Assembly: GCA_016303265.1 (NCBI GenBank)
Contig: JAEDLZ010000023.1
Span: forward strand, 1-17,140
DNA from: Clostridiales bacterium
GTDB lineage: Bacteria; Bacillota; Clostridia; Monoglobales; Monoglobaceae
Length of the DNA stretch: 17,140 nt
Direction: 5' to 3'
Part shown: positions 6,121 to 13,448 of the stretch, piece by piece
Position numbering within the stretch: position 1 is the stretch's first letter
Layout: every line of letters begins with the position of its first letter
Notes under the pieces: model-generated
What the model was told of the DNA's origin: nothing
The model's database searches: none
The model's input: the letters and a program-made list of their open reading frames with translations, nothing else
Program-made: the position numbers and the translations under genes

Positions 6121-9100
6121 ATGTTGAACTTAGTTTACGGAGCGGCAGGCTCCGGAAAAACCGAATATATGTATGAAAAAATTTGCAGGAATACGGATAA
6201 TAAAATAAAATCCTTCATTCTTGTGCCCGAACAGGCGTCAATGGATACTGAGGGTGAAATGATAAAACGCCTGGGGCTGTCCTCGCAGCTGAGCGTGGAG
6301 GTGCTGACTTTTTCAAGAATTTCGAACATGGTGTTTTCCGAGTGCGGACCTTTGCGCATGAAATATATCGACAATGCCGGAAAAATATTTGTTGTGCAGA
6401 AAACCATGCAGAATCTTGAAAAAAAGCTAAAATATTATCATCGGAATGTACATCAGAAGGGTTTTGCCCAAATGGTTGCCAACCTTATAAGTGAACTTAA
6501 ACGGTACGGGGTAACGGCGCAGGCGCTTTCACTTGCCGCAGAAAAGACGGAGATAGAGGAGCTTAAACTGAAAATTTCAGACATTGCAATGATGTATGAG
6601 GAATATGACCGTCTTATAAGCGGAAAATATTCCGACGCTGAGGAAAATCTAGTAAAGGCGATGCCGGGAATTTCAAGGAGCGGTTTGTTTGACGGAGAGG
6701 TATTTGTTTACGGCTTTAAAAGCTTCACTCCCGTTGAGCACACGGCGATTTCGGAACTTATGAGGTCGGCAGAGGTAACGGTTTTTCTCTGTACCGATAC
6801 CATCGCAAAATCAGACGGAATTTTTGTCTCGGCAGTAAATACATGGAATATACTTAAAGATGACGCCCGAAGCGTCAATATATCTGTCGGCGAAATAAAA
6901 TTTCTTGGGGGTGAGGCCAAATTCAAAGATAATGCGGAGCTTGCATTTTTGAAAAATAATTATTTCAGATATTCCGACAATATATATAAGGAAGAAACTC
7001 ATAATATTTTTGTGGTGTCGGCAAAGGACGGGTATGATGAGGTTCGCCGCTGTGCGGAAATTATTTCGGAACTGTGCAGGAAGTCGGACTGCCGTTTTTG
7101 CGACTTCCTTATTCTTGCCCGAAACTGTGAAAGCTACCGTGCCGCAATGAAAGCGGTATTTGAAGAATATAAAATAAACTGCTTCTTAAACGAAAAAAAG
7201 AGTCTGGGTCGAAATCCTTTTGTGAGAAAGATTCTTGCCGCAACGGAAATCCTGGCATACGGGTTTTCGTGCGAGAGGATTATGCCCATTGTCAGGTTCG
7301 ATAACAGAAATTATACAAGAGCCGAGGCAGATGTTTTCGAAAACTATATTCTTGCCTCAAATATCAGCCACAAGTACTGGAACAGCGAGGAAGACTGGCA
7401 ATATAATCCTGACAAAAAGCGGATTTCCCTCGAAACGGTCAATAAGGTTAAACGATATACGGTGAATTCCGTGCAAAAGCTCGGGCAAAGCTTAAAGGGC
7501 AGAAAAACCGTCAGAGATATTTGCGGCGCCCTCCTTGATTGGATGCGAAGCGAAGAGATTGACAAAATCATGAGCGAAAAGGTTGACCGTCTTAACCGGG
7601 AGGGAAAGGCGGCCGTTGCCATGGAGTATTCGAGAGCGTGGAACGCTTTCTCGTCGGTCATATCCCAGATGGAACAGTGCATGGGCGGCGACTGTATAAC
7701 CTACGGGAAATTCCTTGAGGTGATAAGGGCTGCCTGCGACGAGGTGACGGTCAGCATTGTACCGCCGACGGCAGACCAGGTGACCTTTGCGGAGATTGAT
7801 ACCTTCCGTAAATCCAATGCAAAAATAGTTATTGTCCTCGGCATGACGGACGGAGTGTTCCCGAAAGGATACATAGAGGATGGGATGCTCTCCGACAGTG
7901 AGCGAAACGAGCTTTGCGCAGCAGGCGTGGAACTTGCCCCGACAGCAGAGGTCAAGCGCCGCGAGGAGCAGGTGCTTATTTATAATGTTTTAACCGCGGC
8001 AAGGGAAAAGCTGTACCTCTCGGTGCCGATGGGGGACAAGGAGGGCAAGGCGGTACGGAAATCGGAAATCGCAGAGAGAATCTGCAAAATATTTCCCAAT
8101 ATAACTGCCGTTACGGAATCCGGCGAAGCCGCGGCAGACAGTCGCAATGTGATTTTTAAAAGCCTTTTGGGCGCTCTTGCGGCATCTAAAGGCAATATAG
8201 ACAGGCTGAGCAGACAGGACAGAATTATATACGATTATTTTATCGGCGATGAGGAAATGAGAGAGGAACTGAAGCGGTTTGAAGATTCTGTGAGAAGCTA
8301 TTCGCCGGACACAAGCCTTTCGCCGGCGCAGGCCCGTGAATTATACGGTAAAAAGCTTATGCTGAGCGTGTCGAAGATAGAAAAGTACAATGCCTGCGCT
8401 TTCGCTTATTTCTTGAATTACGGGCTGCTGGTTAAGGAGCGCACCGAGGCGGGCTTTGAGGCGAACAGCTTAGGAACGGTTCTGCACGAAACCATGTGCC
8501 GCTATCTTAAGGAGCTTAAACGGAGCGATGCGGATTATTCAAAGGTTACATACGAGGAATGTAAATCAAGGGTTGCGGAGATAGCCGACAAATGCGCAAG
8601 GGAGATTGACGAGCTGCTCTACGAAACTTCACCCTATTACAGATATGTTGTGCTGAGACTTCAGGCCGTGGCGTCGGCAACGGCGTGGGAAATCGTCAAT
8701 TTTTATGCAAACAGCGCATACCGGCCGTACGGCTTTGAAGTCAGAATAGGAGGAGACGGGATTTTTTCCGGGATGAAGATTGACTTGGGGGACGGAGCTT
8801 GTGCAGAACTTGAGGGCTCAATTGACAGGGTGGACATGGCTGAGATAAACGGGGAAAAGTATGTCAATGTGGTGGATTACAAATCCTCGGCGAAAACAAC
8901 TCATCAGGAGCTTGAGGATGCAGGAGTTCAGATTCAGCCCCTTGTTTATGCCGGAGCGGCGTGCAAAAATCTTAAGGCGAATCCGTCGGGCATAATGTAT
9001 GTTCATATGACTGACCCTATACTGACCGTTAAATCCGATGACGAGGAGGAAATTAAACGGGAGCGCAGAAAGAAAATAGAAGTCAGCGGCATAGTGACAG

Positions 9101-9351
9101 ATGATGCGGCAATTATAGGAGAAATGGACAGGAGAGCTATGCAAAAGGGCGAAGTAAGCTACATCCCCAAGGAAAAAACAGACAGCGCTGAAATGAAAAG
9201 GCGAATCGAAAGCGCAGAAGAAAAGGTCGAGGAAACGGCATTTAAGATTGTCAGCGGAGATATAAGCATAAAGCCTTATCTGAAAAACGGGTATAATGCC
9301 TGCCAATACTGTCGTTTTTACAGTATCTGCGGAAAAATGAAGAAGGCATAA
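6121..9351 (+). CDS. addB: ATP-dependent helicase/nuclease subunit B (AddB)
   Basis: Subunit of the AddAB complex, which resects double-strand breaks for recombination, the Firmicutes counterpart of RecBCD. At 1076 aa it is somewhat short of the roughly 1150 aa typical of AddB. The N-terminus holds a Walker A loop GAAGSGKT (7-14). The C-terminal nuclease domain shows LGTVLHE (H789), GSIDRVD (D902) and VVDYKS (D919, K921). The iron-sulfur cluster ligands are all present: C759 in KYNACAF, and C1061, C1064 and C1070 in CQYCRFYSIC (CxxCx5C). The open frame extends to 6013, but that start gives a hydrophobic tail crossing the likely promoter. The ATG at 6121 has AGGTGAT at 6111-6117 and begins at the Walker fold. 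addA, normally adjacent, is not in this window; a terminator follows instead. Confidence 0.92.
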   Translation: MLNLVYGAAGSGKTEYMYEKICRNTDNKIKSFILVPEQASMDTEGEMIKRLGLSSQLSVEVLTFSRISNMVFSECGPLRMKYIDNAGKIFVVQKTMQNLEKKLKYYHRNVHQKGFAQMVANLISELKRYGVTAQALSLAAEKTEIEELKLKISDIAMMYEEYDRLISGKYSDAEENLVKAMPGISRSGLFDGEVFVYGFKSFTPVEHTAISELMRSAEVTVFLCTDTIAKSDGIFVSAVNTWNILKDDARSVNISVGEIKFLGGEAKFKDNAELAFLKNNYFRYSDNIYKEETHNIFVVSAKDGYDEVRRCAEIISELCRKSDCRFCDFLILARNCESYRAAMKAVFEEYKINCFLNEKKSLGRNPFVRKILAATEILAYGFSCERIMPIVRFDNRNYTRAEADVFENYILASNISHKYWNSEEDWQYNPDKKRISLETVNKVKRYTVNSVQKLGQSLKGRKTVRDICGALLDWMRSEEIDKIMSEKVDRLNREGKAAVAMEYSRAWNAFSSVISQMEQCMGGDCITYGKFLEVIRAACDEVTVSIVPPTADQVTFAEIDTFRKSNAKIVIVLGMTDGVFPKGYIEDGMLSDSERNELCAAGVELAPTAEVKRREEQVLIYNVLTAAREKLYLSVPMGDKEGKAVRKSEIAERICKIFPNITAVTESGEAAADSRNVIFKSLLGALAASKGNIDRLSRQDRIIYDYFIGDEEMREELKRFEDSVRSYSPDTSLSPAQARELYGKKLMLSVSKIEKYNACAFAYFLNYGLLVKERTEAGFEANSLGTVLHETMCRYLKELKRSDADYSKVTYEECKSRVAEIADKCAREIDELLYETSPYYRYVVLRLQAVASATAWEIVNFYANSAYRPYGFEVRIGGDGIFSGMKIDLGDGACAELEGSIDRVDMAEINGEKYVNVVDYKSSAKTTHQELEDAGVQIQPLVYAGAACKNLKANPSGIMYVHMTDPILTVKSDDEEEIKRERRKKIEVSGIVTDDAAIIGEMDRRAMQKGEVSYIPKEKTDSAEMKRRIESAEEKVEETAFKIVSGDISIKPYLKNGYNACQYCRFYSICGKMKKA

Positions 9352-9399
9352 CTTACGAAATTTTAAGTAATTTTGCGAGAAATTATATGCAAAATAAAC

Positions 9400-9430
9400 A
9401 AAAAACAGGGCAAAATTGCCCTGTTTTTTT
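9400..9430 (+). terminator. Rho-independent terminator after addB
   Basis: Stem AAAAAACAGGGC (9400-9411) with GCCCTGTTTTTT (9418-9429), loop AAAATT, and a run of seven T. It lies 49 bp past the addB stop and separates addB from the ribosomal protein operon. Confidence 0.92.
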
Positions 9431-9491
9431 GAAAAAAGCCGGCAAATGGCGGTTTTACGCCGAAAAATAAGTAAAAATTTTCAAAAAAGAC

Positions 9492-9520
9492 TTGATTTTT
9501 AGAAATAATTATAGTATAAT
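9492..9520 (+). promoter_or_regulatory. Promoter of the S10-spc ribosomal protein operon
   Basis: TTGATT (9492-9497), 17-base spacer, and a consensus TATAAT (9515-9520) in an AT-rich setting, as expected for a very strong housekeeping promoter. Predicted transcript start is near 9527. No other good promoter lies between addB and rpsJ. Confidence 0.82.
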
Positions 9521-9526
9521 GGTCAA

Positions 9527-9844
9527 GTGTGACAAAGACATTACGATGATTCCGGAGGTGGCAAACCGCCCAAAACGGTGCGAGTTTGGAAATTTCGGAG
9601 GAGATTGTCCGGTTTTTAAAAGCGGGCGGAAAGGTCACTTCCAATTAAATACAGAGGAAAATTTCCCTGAGGACGGTATGCTGTCGTCCTTGAGGATGTT
9701 TATGTCTGTTGCCCCGAAACCGCAAACCCACGGGTTTATTTGTTTCGGGTTTTGTTATATAGCTGTGAGAAACGCCCGGCACAGCGGATTAAAAAGAGAG
9801 CAGGTACGAAGAAGCTGCTCGGAAATTTTTAAGGAGGGTTAAGA
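9527..9844 (+). promoter_or_regulatory. Structured 5' leader of the S10 operon
   Basis: About 318 nt between the promoter and rpsJ, with no credible gene. The 5' half can fold as a junction: CCGCCC (9566-9571) pairs with GGGCGG (9624-9629), and AAAAC (9572-9576) with GTTTT (9612-9616). An alternative small hairpin is GGTGG/CCGCC at 9557-9570. A middle hairpin is AGGACG/CGTCCT (about 9670-9690). The 3' half has the terminator-like hairpin at 9713-9756, then about 75 nt to the rpsJ ribosome binding site AAGGAGG (9831-9837). The layout suggests attenuation of the operon; E. coli L4 regulates its S10 operon through such a leader. Which protein or signal acts here is unknown, and I cannot match it to a named RNA family. 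Confidence 0.6.
9713..9756 (+). terminator. Attenuator-like terminator hairpin inside the S10 leader
   Basis: Outer stem CCCGAAAC (9713-9720) with GTTTCGGG (9742-9749), inner stem AAACC/GGTTT around a CACG loop, then TTTTGTT (9750-9756). It has the shape of an intrinsic terminator but lies upstream of an essential operon, so it must be read through at least part of the time. TTTCGG at 9593-9598 could pair with CCGAAA at 9714-9719 and break the stem. Confidence 0.55.
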
Positions 9845-10153
9845 ATGGCAGCAGAAAAAATCAGAATCAGACTTAAGGCTTACGACCACAATCTCGTTGA
9901 CCAGAGCGCCGAGAAAATCGTGGAGACTGCTAAAAGAACAGGAGCTAAGGTTTCAGGACCGATTCCGCTTCCCACAAGGAAGGAAGTCGTTACTATCTTA
10001 AGAGCTGTTCATAAGTACAAAGACAGCCGCGAGCAGTTTGAGCTGAGAACTCACAAAAGACTTATCGATGTTTTGGCTCCTACAGCAAAAACTATCGATG
10101 CGTTAAAGCACCTTGACTTGCCGGCAGGTGTTGATATCGAACTGAAGATATAG
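9845..10153 (+). CDS. rpsJ: 30S ribosomal protein S10
   Basis: Small-subunit protein of the 30S head, also the NusE partner of NusB in transcription antitermination. The 102-aa product starts MAAEKIRIRLKAYDHNLVDQ and carries the S10 signature around TKRTGAKVSGPIPLPTRKE-like residues (30-47) and the family ending DLPAGVDIELKI. It has the normal length and a strong AAGGAGG seven bases before the ATG. It is the first gene of the operon. In many Firmicutes tuf precedes it, but here addB and a dedicated promoter do. Confidence 0.97.
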   Translation: MAAEKIRIRLKAYDHNLVDQSAEKIVETAKRTGAKVSGPIPLPTRKEVVTILRAVHKYKDSREQFELRTHKRLIDVLAPTAKTIDALKHLDLPAGVDIELKI

Positions 10154-10261
10154 CTTCGGTTTGTAAAGGCAAAAAATTCGGTCATGTTGGCGCAGCCAAC
10201 CAATAACCCCGCATAAGTTTGTATTCAAACCAATGTGCGTGAAAATTAGGAGGAAAAAATT
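10154..10261 (+). other. Structured spacer between rpsJ and rplC
   Basis: The longest gap in the S10 half of the operon (108 nt). It contains a perfect GTTGGC-GCA-GCCAAC hairpin (10186-10200), which can be enclosed by GGTTTG (10158-10163) pairing with CAAACC (10226-10231). No T-run follows, so it is not a terminator. The rplC ribosome binding site AGGAGG follows. Role unknown; an RNA processing or translational control element would fit. Confidence 0.45.
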
Positions 10262-10897
10262 ATGAAGAAGGCAATCTTAGGCAAAAAGCTTGGTATGACA
10301 CAGATTTTTGTAGAAGATGGCACACTCGTTCCTGTTACGGTTATCGAAGCAGGTCCGTGTACGGTCGTTCAGAAAAAGACTGATGAAGTTGACGGATATT
10401 CCGCAGTTCAGGTCGGATTTGAGGACAAGAAGGAAAAGAAGGCCAATAAGCCCGAAAAAGGTCATTTCGGCAAAGCAGGCGTACCTGTTAAGCGTTATCT
10501 TAAGGAATTTAAGCTTGACGGCGCAGCTGATATGAATGTTGGCGATGAAATCAAGGTAGATGTTTTTGAAGCCGGTGAAGTTGTTGATGTTACAGGCACA
10601 AGTAAGGGTCACGGCTTTGCGGGTTCGGTTAAGAGATGGGGCAGCCACAGAGGTCCTATGGCTCACGGCAGCCATTACCACAGAGCTCCCGGTTCACTCG
10701 GCGCTTGTTCTTCCCCTTCAAGAGTGTTTAAGGGTAAGAAGCTTCCGGGTCATTACGGAGTTGACAAGGTAACAATCCTTAACTTAGACCTTGTAAAAGT
10801 TGACGCAGAGCGCAATTTGCTTTTGGTTAAGGGTGCAGTTCCCGGACCTAAGGGCGGGTTGCTTGTTATAAAAAATGCAGTTAAGGCAAATGCCTAA
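10262..10897 (+). CDS. rplC: 50S ribosomal protein L3
   Basis: Early-assembly large-subunit protein near the peptidyl transferase centre. The 211-aa product begins MKKAILGKKLGMTQIFVEDG, the hallmark L3 start (GxKxGMTQ). The long internal loop of the family is present as GHGFAGSVKRWG (residues ~117-128) and SHYHRAPGSLGACSSPSRVF, followed by KGKKLPGHYG. Normal bacterial length. AGGAGG stands ten bases upstream. Second gene of the S10 operon, followed after 24 bp by rplD. Confidence 0.97.
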   Translation: MKKAILGKKLGMTQIFVEDGTLVPVTVIEAGPCTVVQKKTDEVDGYSAVQVGFEDKKEKKANKPEKGHFGKAGVPVKRYLKEFKLDGAADMNVGDEIKVDVFEAGEVVDVTGTSKGHGFAGSVKRWGSHRGPMAHGSHYHRAPGSLGACSSPSRVFKGKKLPGHYGVDKVTILNLDLVKVDAERNLLLVKGAVPGPKGGLLVIKNAVKANA

Positions 10898-10921
10898 ATT
10901 TCAGAAAGGAGGATTTAAGAT

Positions 10922-11545
10922 ATGCCTACAGTAGCTATGTATAATATAAACGGCGATAAAGTCGGTGATATAGAATTAAGTGAAAATGTGTTCGGTGCAG
11001 CTGTCAGAAGCGATGTTATGCACGAAGTTGTTGTTAACTATCTCGCAAACCAAAGACAGGGCACACAGAGCACAAGGACACGCAGCGAAGTTCGAGGCGG
11101 AGGTATCAAGCCTTGGAGACAGAAAGGTACAGGCCGTGCAAGACAGGGCAGTATCCGTGCGGCTCAGTGGGTCGGCGGCGGCGTTGCTCTCGGTCCAAAG
11201 CCCAGAGATTACAGCTATTCTGTCAACAAGAAAGTTAAAAAGCTTGCTTTAAAGTCTGCTTTGTCTTCAAAGGTTGAGGATAACGAGCTTATCGTTCTGG
11301 ACGCAATGAGTTTTGATGAAGTTAAGACAAAGCAGGTTGTTGAGGTTTTAAAGAATCTCGGCGTTACGGAAAAAGCATTGTTTGTTCTTCCGGAAAATGA
11401 CAAAAATGTTGTTTTATCAGCAAGAAATATTAAGGGCGTTGACACAACATTTGTCGGTGCAATCAACACATATGAGGTGCTCAGCCACACTAAATGTATT
11501 ATCTTAAAGGATGCGGTTACAAAACTCGAGGAGGTGTACGCATAA
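10922..11545 (+). CDS. rplD: 50S ribosomal protein L4
   Basis: 23S rRNA-binding protein lining the exit tunnel. It is the autogenous repressor of the S10 operon in E. coli, which makes it a candidate ligand of the leader at 9527-9844. The 207-aa product shows the conserved tunnel loop with TRSEVRGGGIKPWRQKGTGR and ARQGSIRAAQWVGGGVALGPK at about residues 50-95. Normal length. AAAGGAGG lies upstream. Its stop overlaps the rplW start by one base (TAATG), suggesting coupled translation. Confidence 0.97.
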   Translation: MPTVAMYNINGDKVGDIELSENVFGAAVRSDVMHEVVVNYLANQRQGTQSTRTRSEVRGGGIKPWRQKGTGRARQGSIRAAQWVGGGVALGPKPRDYSYSVNKKVKKLALKSALSSKVEDNELIVLDAMSFDEVKTKQVVEVLKNLGVTEKALFVLPENDKNVVLSARNIKGVDTTFVGAINTYEVLSHTKCIILKDAVTKLEEVYA

Positions 11546-11835
11546 TGAATTTAACAGCTCACGATATTATTGTAAGACCTATTATAACAGAACAGAGCAT
11601 GGATCAGGTTGCGGATAAGAAATACACCTTTGAGGTGCTTCCTGCAGCTAACAAGATTCAGATTAAAAAGGCTGTTGAAGAAATTTTCAAAGTTAAGGTT
11701 TCTAAGGTTACAACAATCAATTATGACGGCAAGGAAAAGCGCATGGGCGTCCATGTGGGCAGAAGAGCCGCTTGGAAAAAGGCTGTTGTTAAGCTTACTC
11801 CGGACAGCAAGACAATCGAGATTTTTGAAAACTAA
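11545..11835 (+). CDS. rplW: 50S ribosomal protein L23
   Basis: Large-subunit protein at the tunnel exit, docking site for trigger factor and signal recognition particle. The 96-aa product starts MNLTAHDIIVRPIITEQSMD and has the family's K-Y-T-F-E-V and A-N-K-I-Q-I-K-K-A-V-E-E-I-F signature (about residues 26-48). The frame is open back to 11494. The start at 11545 gives the family N-terminus, overlaps the rplD stop as TAATG, and has GAGGAGGTG upstream. The 57-nt gap to rplB carries a small GAAA-loop hairpin. Confidence 0.97.
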   Translation: MNLTAHDIIVRPIITEQSMDQVADKKYTFEVLPAANKIQIKKAVEEIFKVKVSKVTTINYDGKEKRMGVHVGRRAAWKKAVVKLTPDSKTIEIFEN

Positions 11836-11850
11836 TCGACGGTTTACGAT

Positions 11851-11868
11851 TTAATGCGAAAGCGTTAA
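11851..11868 (+). other. GAAA-tetraloop hairpin before rplB
   Basis: TTAATGC (11851-11857), GAAA loop, GCGTTAA (11862-11868): seven pairs including one T-G. No T-run, so not a terminator. It sits about 10 nt before the rplB ribosome binding site. Role unknown. Confidence 0.4.
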
Positions 11869-11892
11869 TATTGAAGATAAGGAGATGTAAAC

Positions 11893-12726
11893 ATGGGAAT
11901 AAAGAAATATAATCCTACCACACCTTCGCTTCGTCAGATGACAGTTTCTACTTTTGAAGAAATTGATAAGGTGGCTCCCGAAAAGTCCCTTCTCAGCCCT
12001 CTTCACAGTAAGGCTGGCCGTAACTCATACGGCAGAATCACTGTAAGACATCGTGGCGGCGGTGCTAAAAGAAAATACAGAGTTATTGACTTTAAGAGAA
12101 ACAAAGACGGCGTAAATGCAACGGTTTTGTCAATCGAATACGACCCGAACCGCAGTGCAAATATTGCTCTTCTTCAGTATGAGGACGGCACAAAAACATA
12201 TATAATCGCTCCCGAAGGTCTTAAAAAGGGAGATAAGGTTGTATCCGGCAAGGGCGCAGATATTAAACCCGGCAACACTTTGCTGCTTGAGGATATTCCG
12301 GTTGGTACTCTGATATACAACATAGAGCTTTACCCCGGAAAAGGCGGTCAGCTCGTCCGCAGTGCAGGTAACTTTGCACAGCTGATGGCGAAAGAAAACG
12401 GATATGCGCAGGTAAGACTTCCTTCGGGCGAGGTTCGTTTGGTAAGACTTAACTGCCGGGCTTCAATCGGAATGGTTGGCAACGGAGAACACGAAAACAT
12501 CAATCTCGGTAAGGCGGGAAGAAAGCGTCATATGGGATTCCGTCCGACTGTCCGCGGTGTTGTTATGAACCCGAACGACCATCCTCACGGCGGTGGTGAA
12601 GGTAAGTCGCCTATCGGCAGACCGAGCCCGGTTACTCCTTGGGGTAAGCCTGCTTTAGGTTATAAGACGAGAGATAAGAAGAACAAGACTAACAAGTTTA
12701 TTGTTAAAAGACGCAATGCGAAATAA
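11893..12726 (+). CDS. rplB: 50S ribosomal protein L2
   Basis: One of the most conserved ribosomal proteins, needed for subunit association and peptidyl transferase activity. 277 aa, the usual length. Starts MGIKKYNPTTPSLRQMTVS and contains GRITVRHRGGGAKRKYR, and the C-terminal signature MNPNDHPHGGGEG with the functionally important histidine at H230, then RPSPVTPWGKPALGYKTR. AAGGAGATG precedes the ATG. It is followed by a 51-nt gap with a hairpin, then rpsS. Confidence 0.98.
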   Translation: MGIKKYNPTTPSLRQMTVSTFEEIDKVAPEKSLLSPLHSKAGRNSYGRITVRHRGGGAKRKYRVIDFKRNKDGVNATVLSIEYDPNRSANIALLQYEDGTKTYIIAPEGLKKGDKVVSGKGADIKPGNTLLLEDIPVGTLIYNIELYPGKGGQLVRSAGNFAQLMAKENGYAQVRLPSGEVRLVRLNCRASIGMVGNGEHENINLGKAGRKRHMGFRPTVRGVVMNPNDHPHGGGEGKSPIGRPSPVTPWGKPALGYKTRDKKNKTNKFIVKRRNAK

Positions 12727-12727
12727 T

Positions 12728-12752
12728 TGAAAACCGGGCGAAATGGTTTTCA
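12728..12752 (+). other. Hairpin in the rplB-rpsS gap
   Basis: Perfect 8-bp repeat TGAAAACC (12728-12735) / GGTTTTCA (12745-12752) around a 9-nt loop, starting two bases after the rplB stop and ending just before the rpsS ribosome binding site AAGGAGG. No T-run. It may protect or process the mRNA; function unproven. Confidence 0.4.
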
Positions 12753-12777
12753 TGAAAATAATTAAGGAGGTCACTTC

Positions 12778-13050
12778 ATGGGTCGCAGTATTAAAAAAGG
12801 ACCTTTCGTTGAAGAAAGCTTAATGCGCAAGATTACAGCTATGAACGAGAAGAACGAAAAGGTCGTTATTAAGACATGGTCAAGAGCATCTACGATATTC
12901 CCTGAAATGGTTGGACATACCATTGCGGTATATGACGGAAGAAAACATGTTCCGGTATATATAACGGAAGATATGGTAGGTCATAAGCTTGGAGAGTTTG
13001 CTCCAACCAGAACCTTTAAGGGTCATGCAGGTGCTAAAACTTCTAAGTAA
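12778..13050 (+). CDS. rpsS: 30S ribosomal protein S19
   Basis: 30S head protein that contacts S13 and the A-site finger region. The 90-aa product starts MGRSIKKGPFVEESLMRKI and ends in the family motif GHKLGEFAPTRTFKGHAG. Normal length for the family. AAGGAGG is positioned upstream of the ATG. It lies between rplB and rplV, as in all S10 operons. Confidence 0.98.
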   Translation: MGRSIKKGPFVEESLMRKITAMNEKNEKVVIKTWSRASTIFPEMVGHTIAVYDGRKHVPVYITEDMVGHKLGEFAPTRTFKGHAGAKTSK

Positions 13051-13090
13051 ATGAGGTTTTGAAAACTCTATCAGAAAGGAGCTTAAAGCA

Positions 13091-13426
13091 ATGGAAGCAG
13101 TAGCTAAAGTTACTCATGTGCGTATCGCACCGAGAAAGGTACGCATAGTTATAGATTTAATCAGAAATAAGCCGGTAGGCGTTGCGCTCGGGATTCTCAA
13201 GAATACACCGAAGGCTGCAAGTCCGGTAGTTGAGAAGTTGCTCAAGTCCGCAATCGCAAATGCGGAAAACAACCACAATATGAATGTGGATAATCTTTAT
13301 GTTTCTGAGGTATACGCAGACCAGGGTCCGACGCTTAAGAGAATACAGGCAAGAGCTCAGGGCCGTGCATTCAGAATAGAGAAAAAGACAAGCCACATCA
13401 CATTGAAAGTTGCAGAGAAAGAATAA
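13091..13426 (+). CDS. rplV: 50S ribosomal protein L22
   Basis: Large-subunit protein whose beta-hairpin reaches into the exit tunnel, a known macrolide-resistance locus. The 111-aa product has VRIAPRKVRIVIDLIRNKPV near the N-terminus. The C-terminal hairpin region contains YADQGPTLKRIQARAQGRAF followed by KTSHITLKV. Normal length. AAAGGAG precedes the ATG, and rpsC follows after 22 bp. Confidence 0.98.
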   Translation: MEAVAKVTHVRIAPRKVRIVIDLIRNKPVGVALGILKNTPKAASPVVEKLLKSAIANAENNHNMNVDNLYVSEVYADQGPTLKRIQARAQGRAFRIEKKTSHITLKVAEKE

Positions 13427-13448
13427 AACCAAAAGGAGGTAAATAAGC

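Noticed and set aside
8818..9306. Antisense frame of 162 codons within addB
   Set aside because: Lies wholly opposite the well-supported AddB nuclease domain, with no ribosome binding site and no recognisable family; a shadow frame.
9492..9842. Open frame of 116 codons between addB and rpsJ
   Set aside because: Its first codons lie inside the S10 promoter, no ribosome binding site precedes the start, the translation has no recognisable domain, and it runs through several hairpins. It is leader RNA.
9527..9844. T-box riboswitch in the S10 leader
   Set aside because: No T-box sequence resembling TGGGTGGNACCGCG and no specifier-type arrangement; the downstream genes are not aminoacyl-tRNA or amino acid genes.
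10277..10681. Antisense frame of 134 codons within rplC
   Set aside because: Opposite a highly conserved ribosomal protein gene, low-complexity translation, no start signals; a shadow frame.
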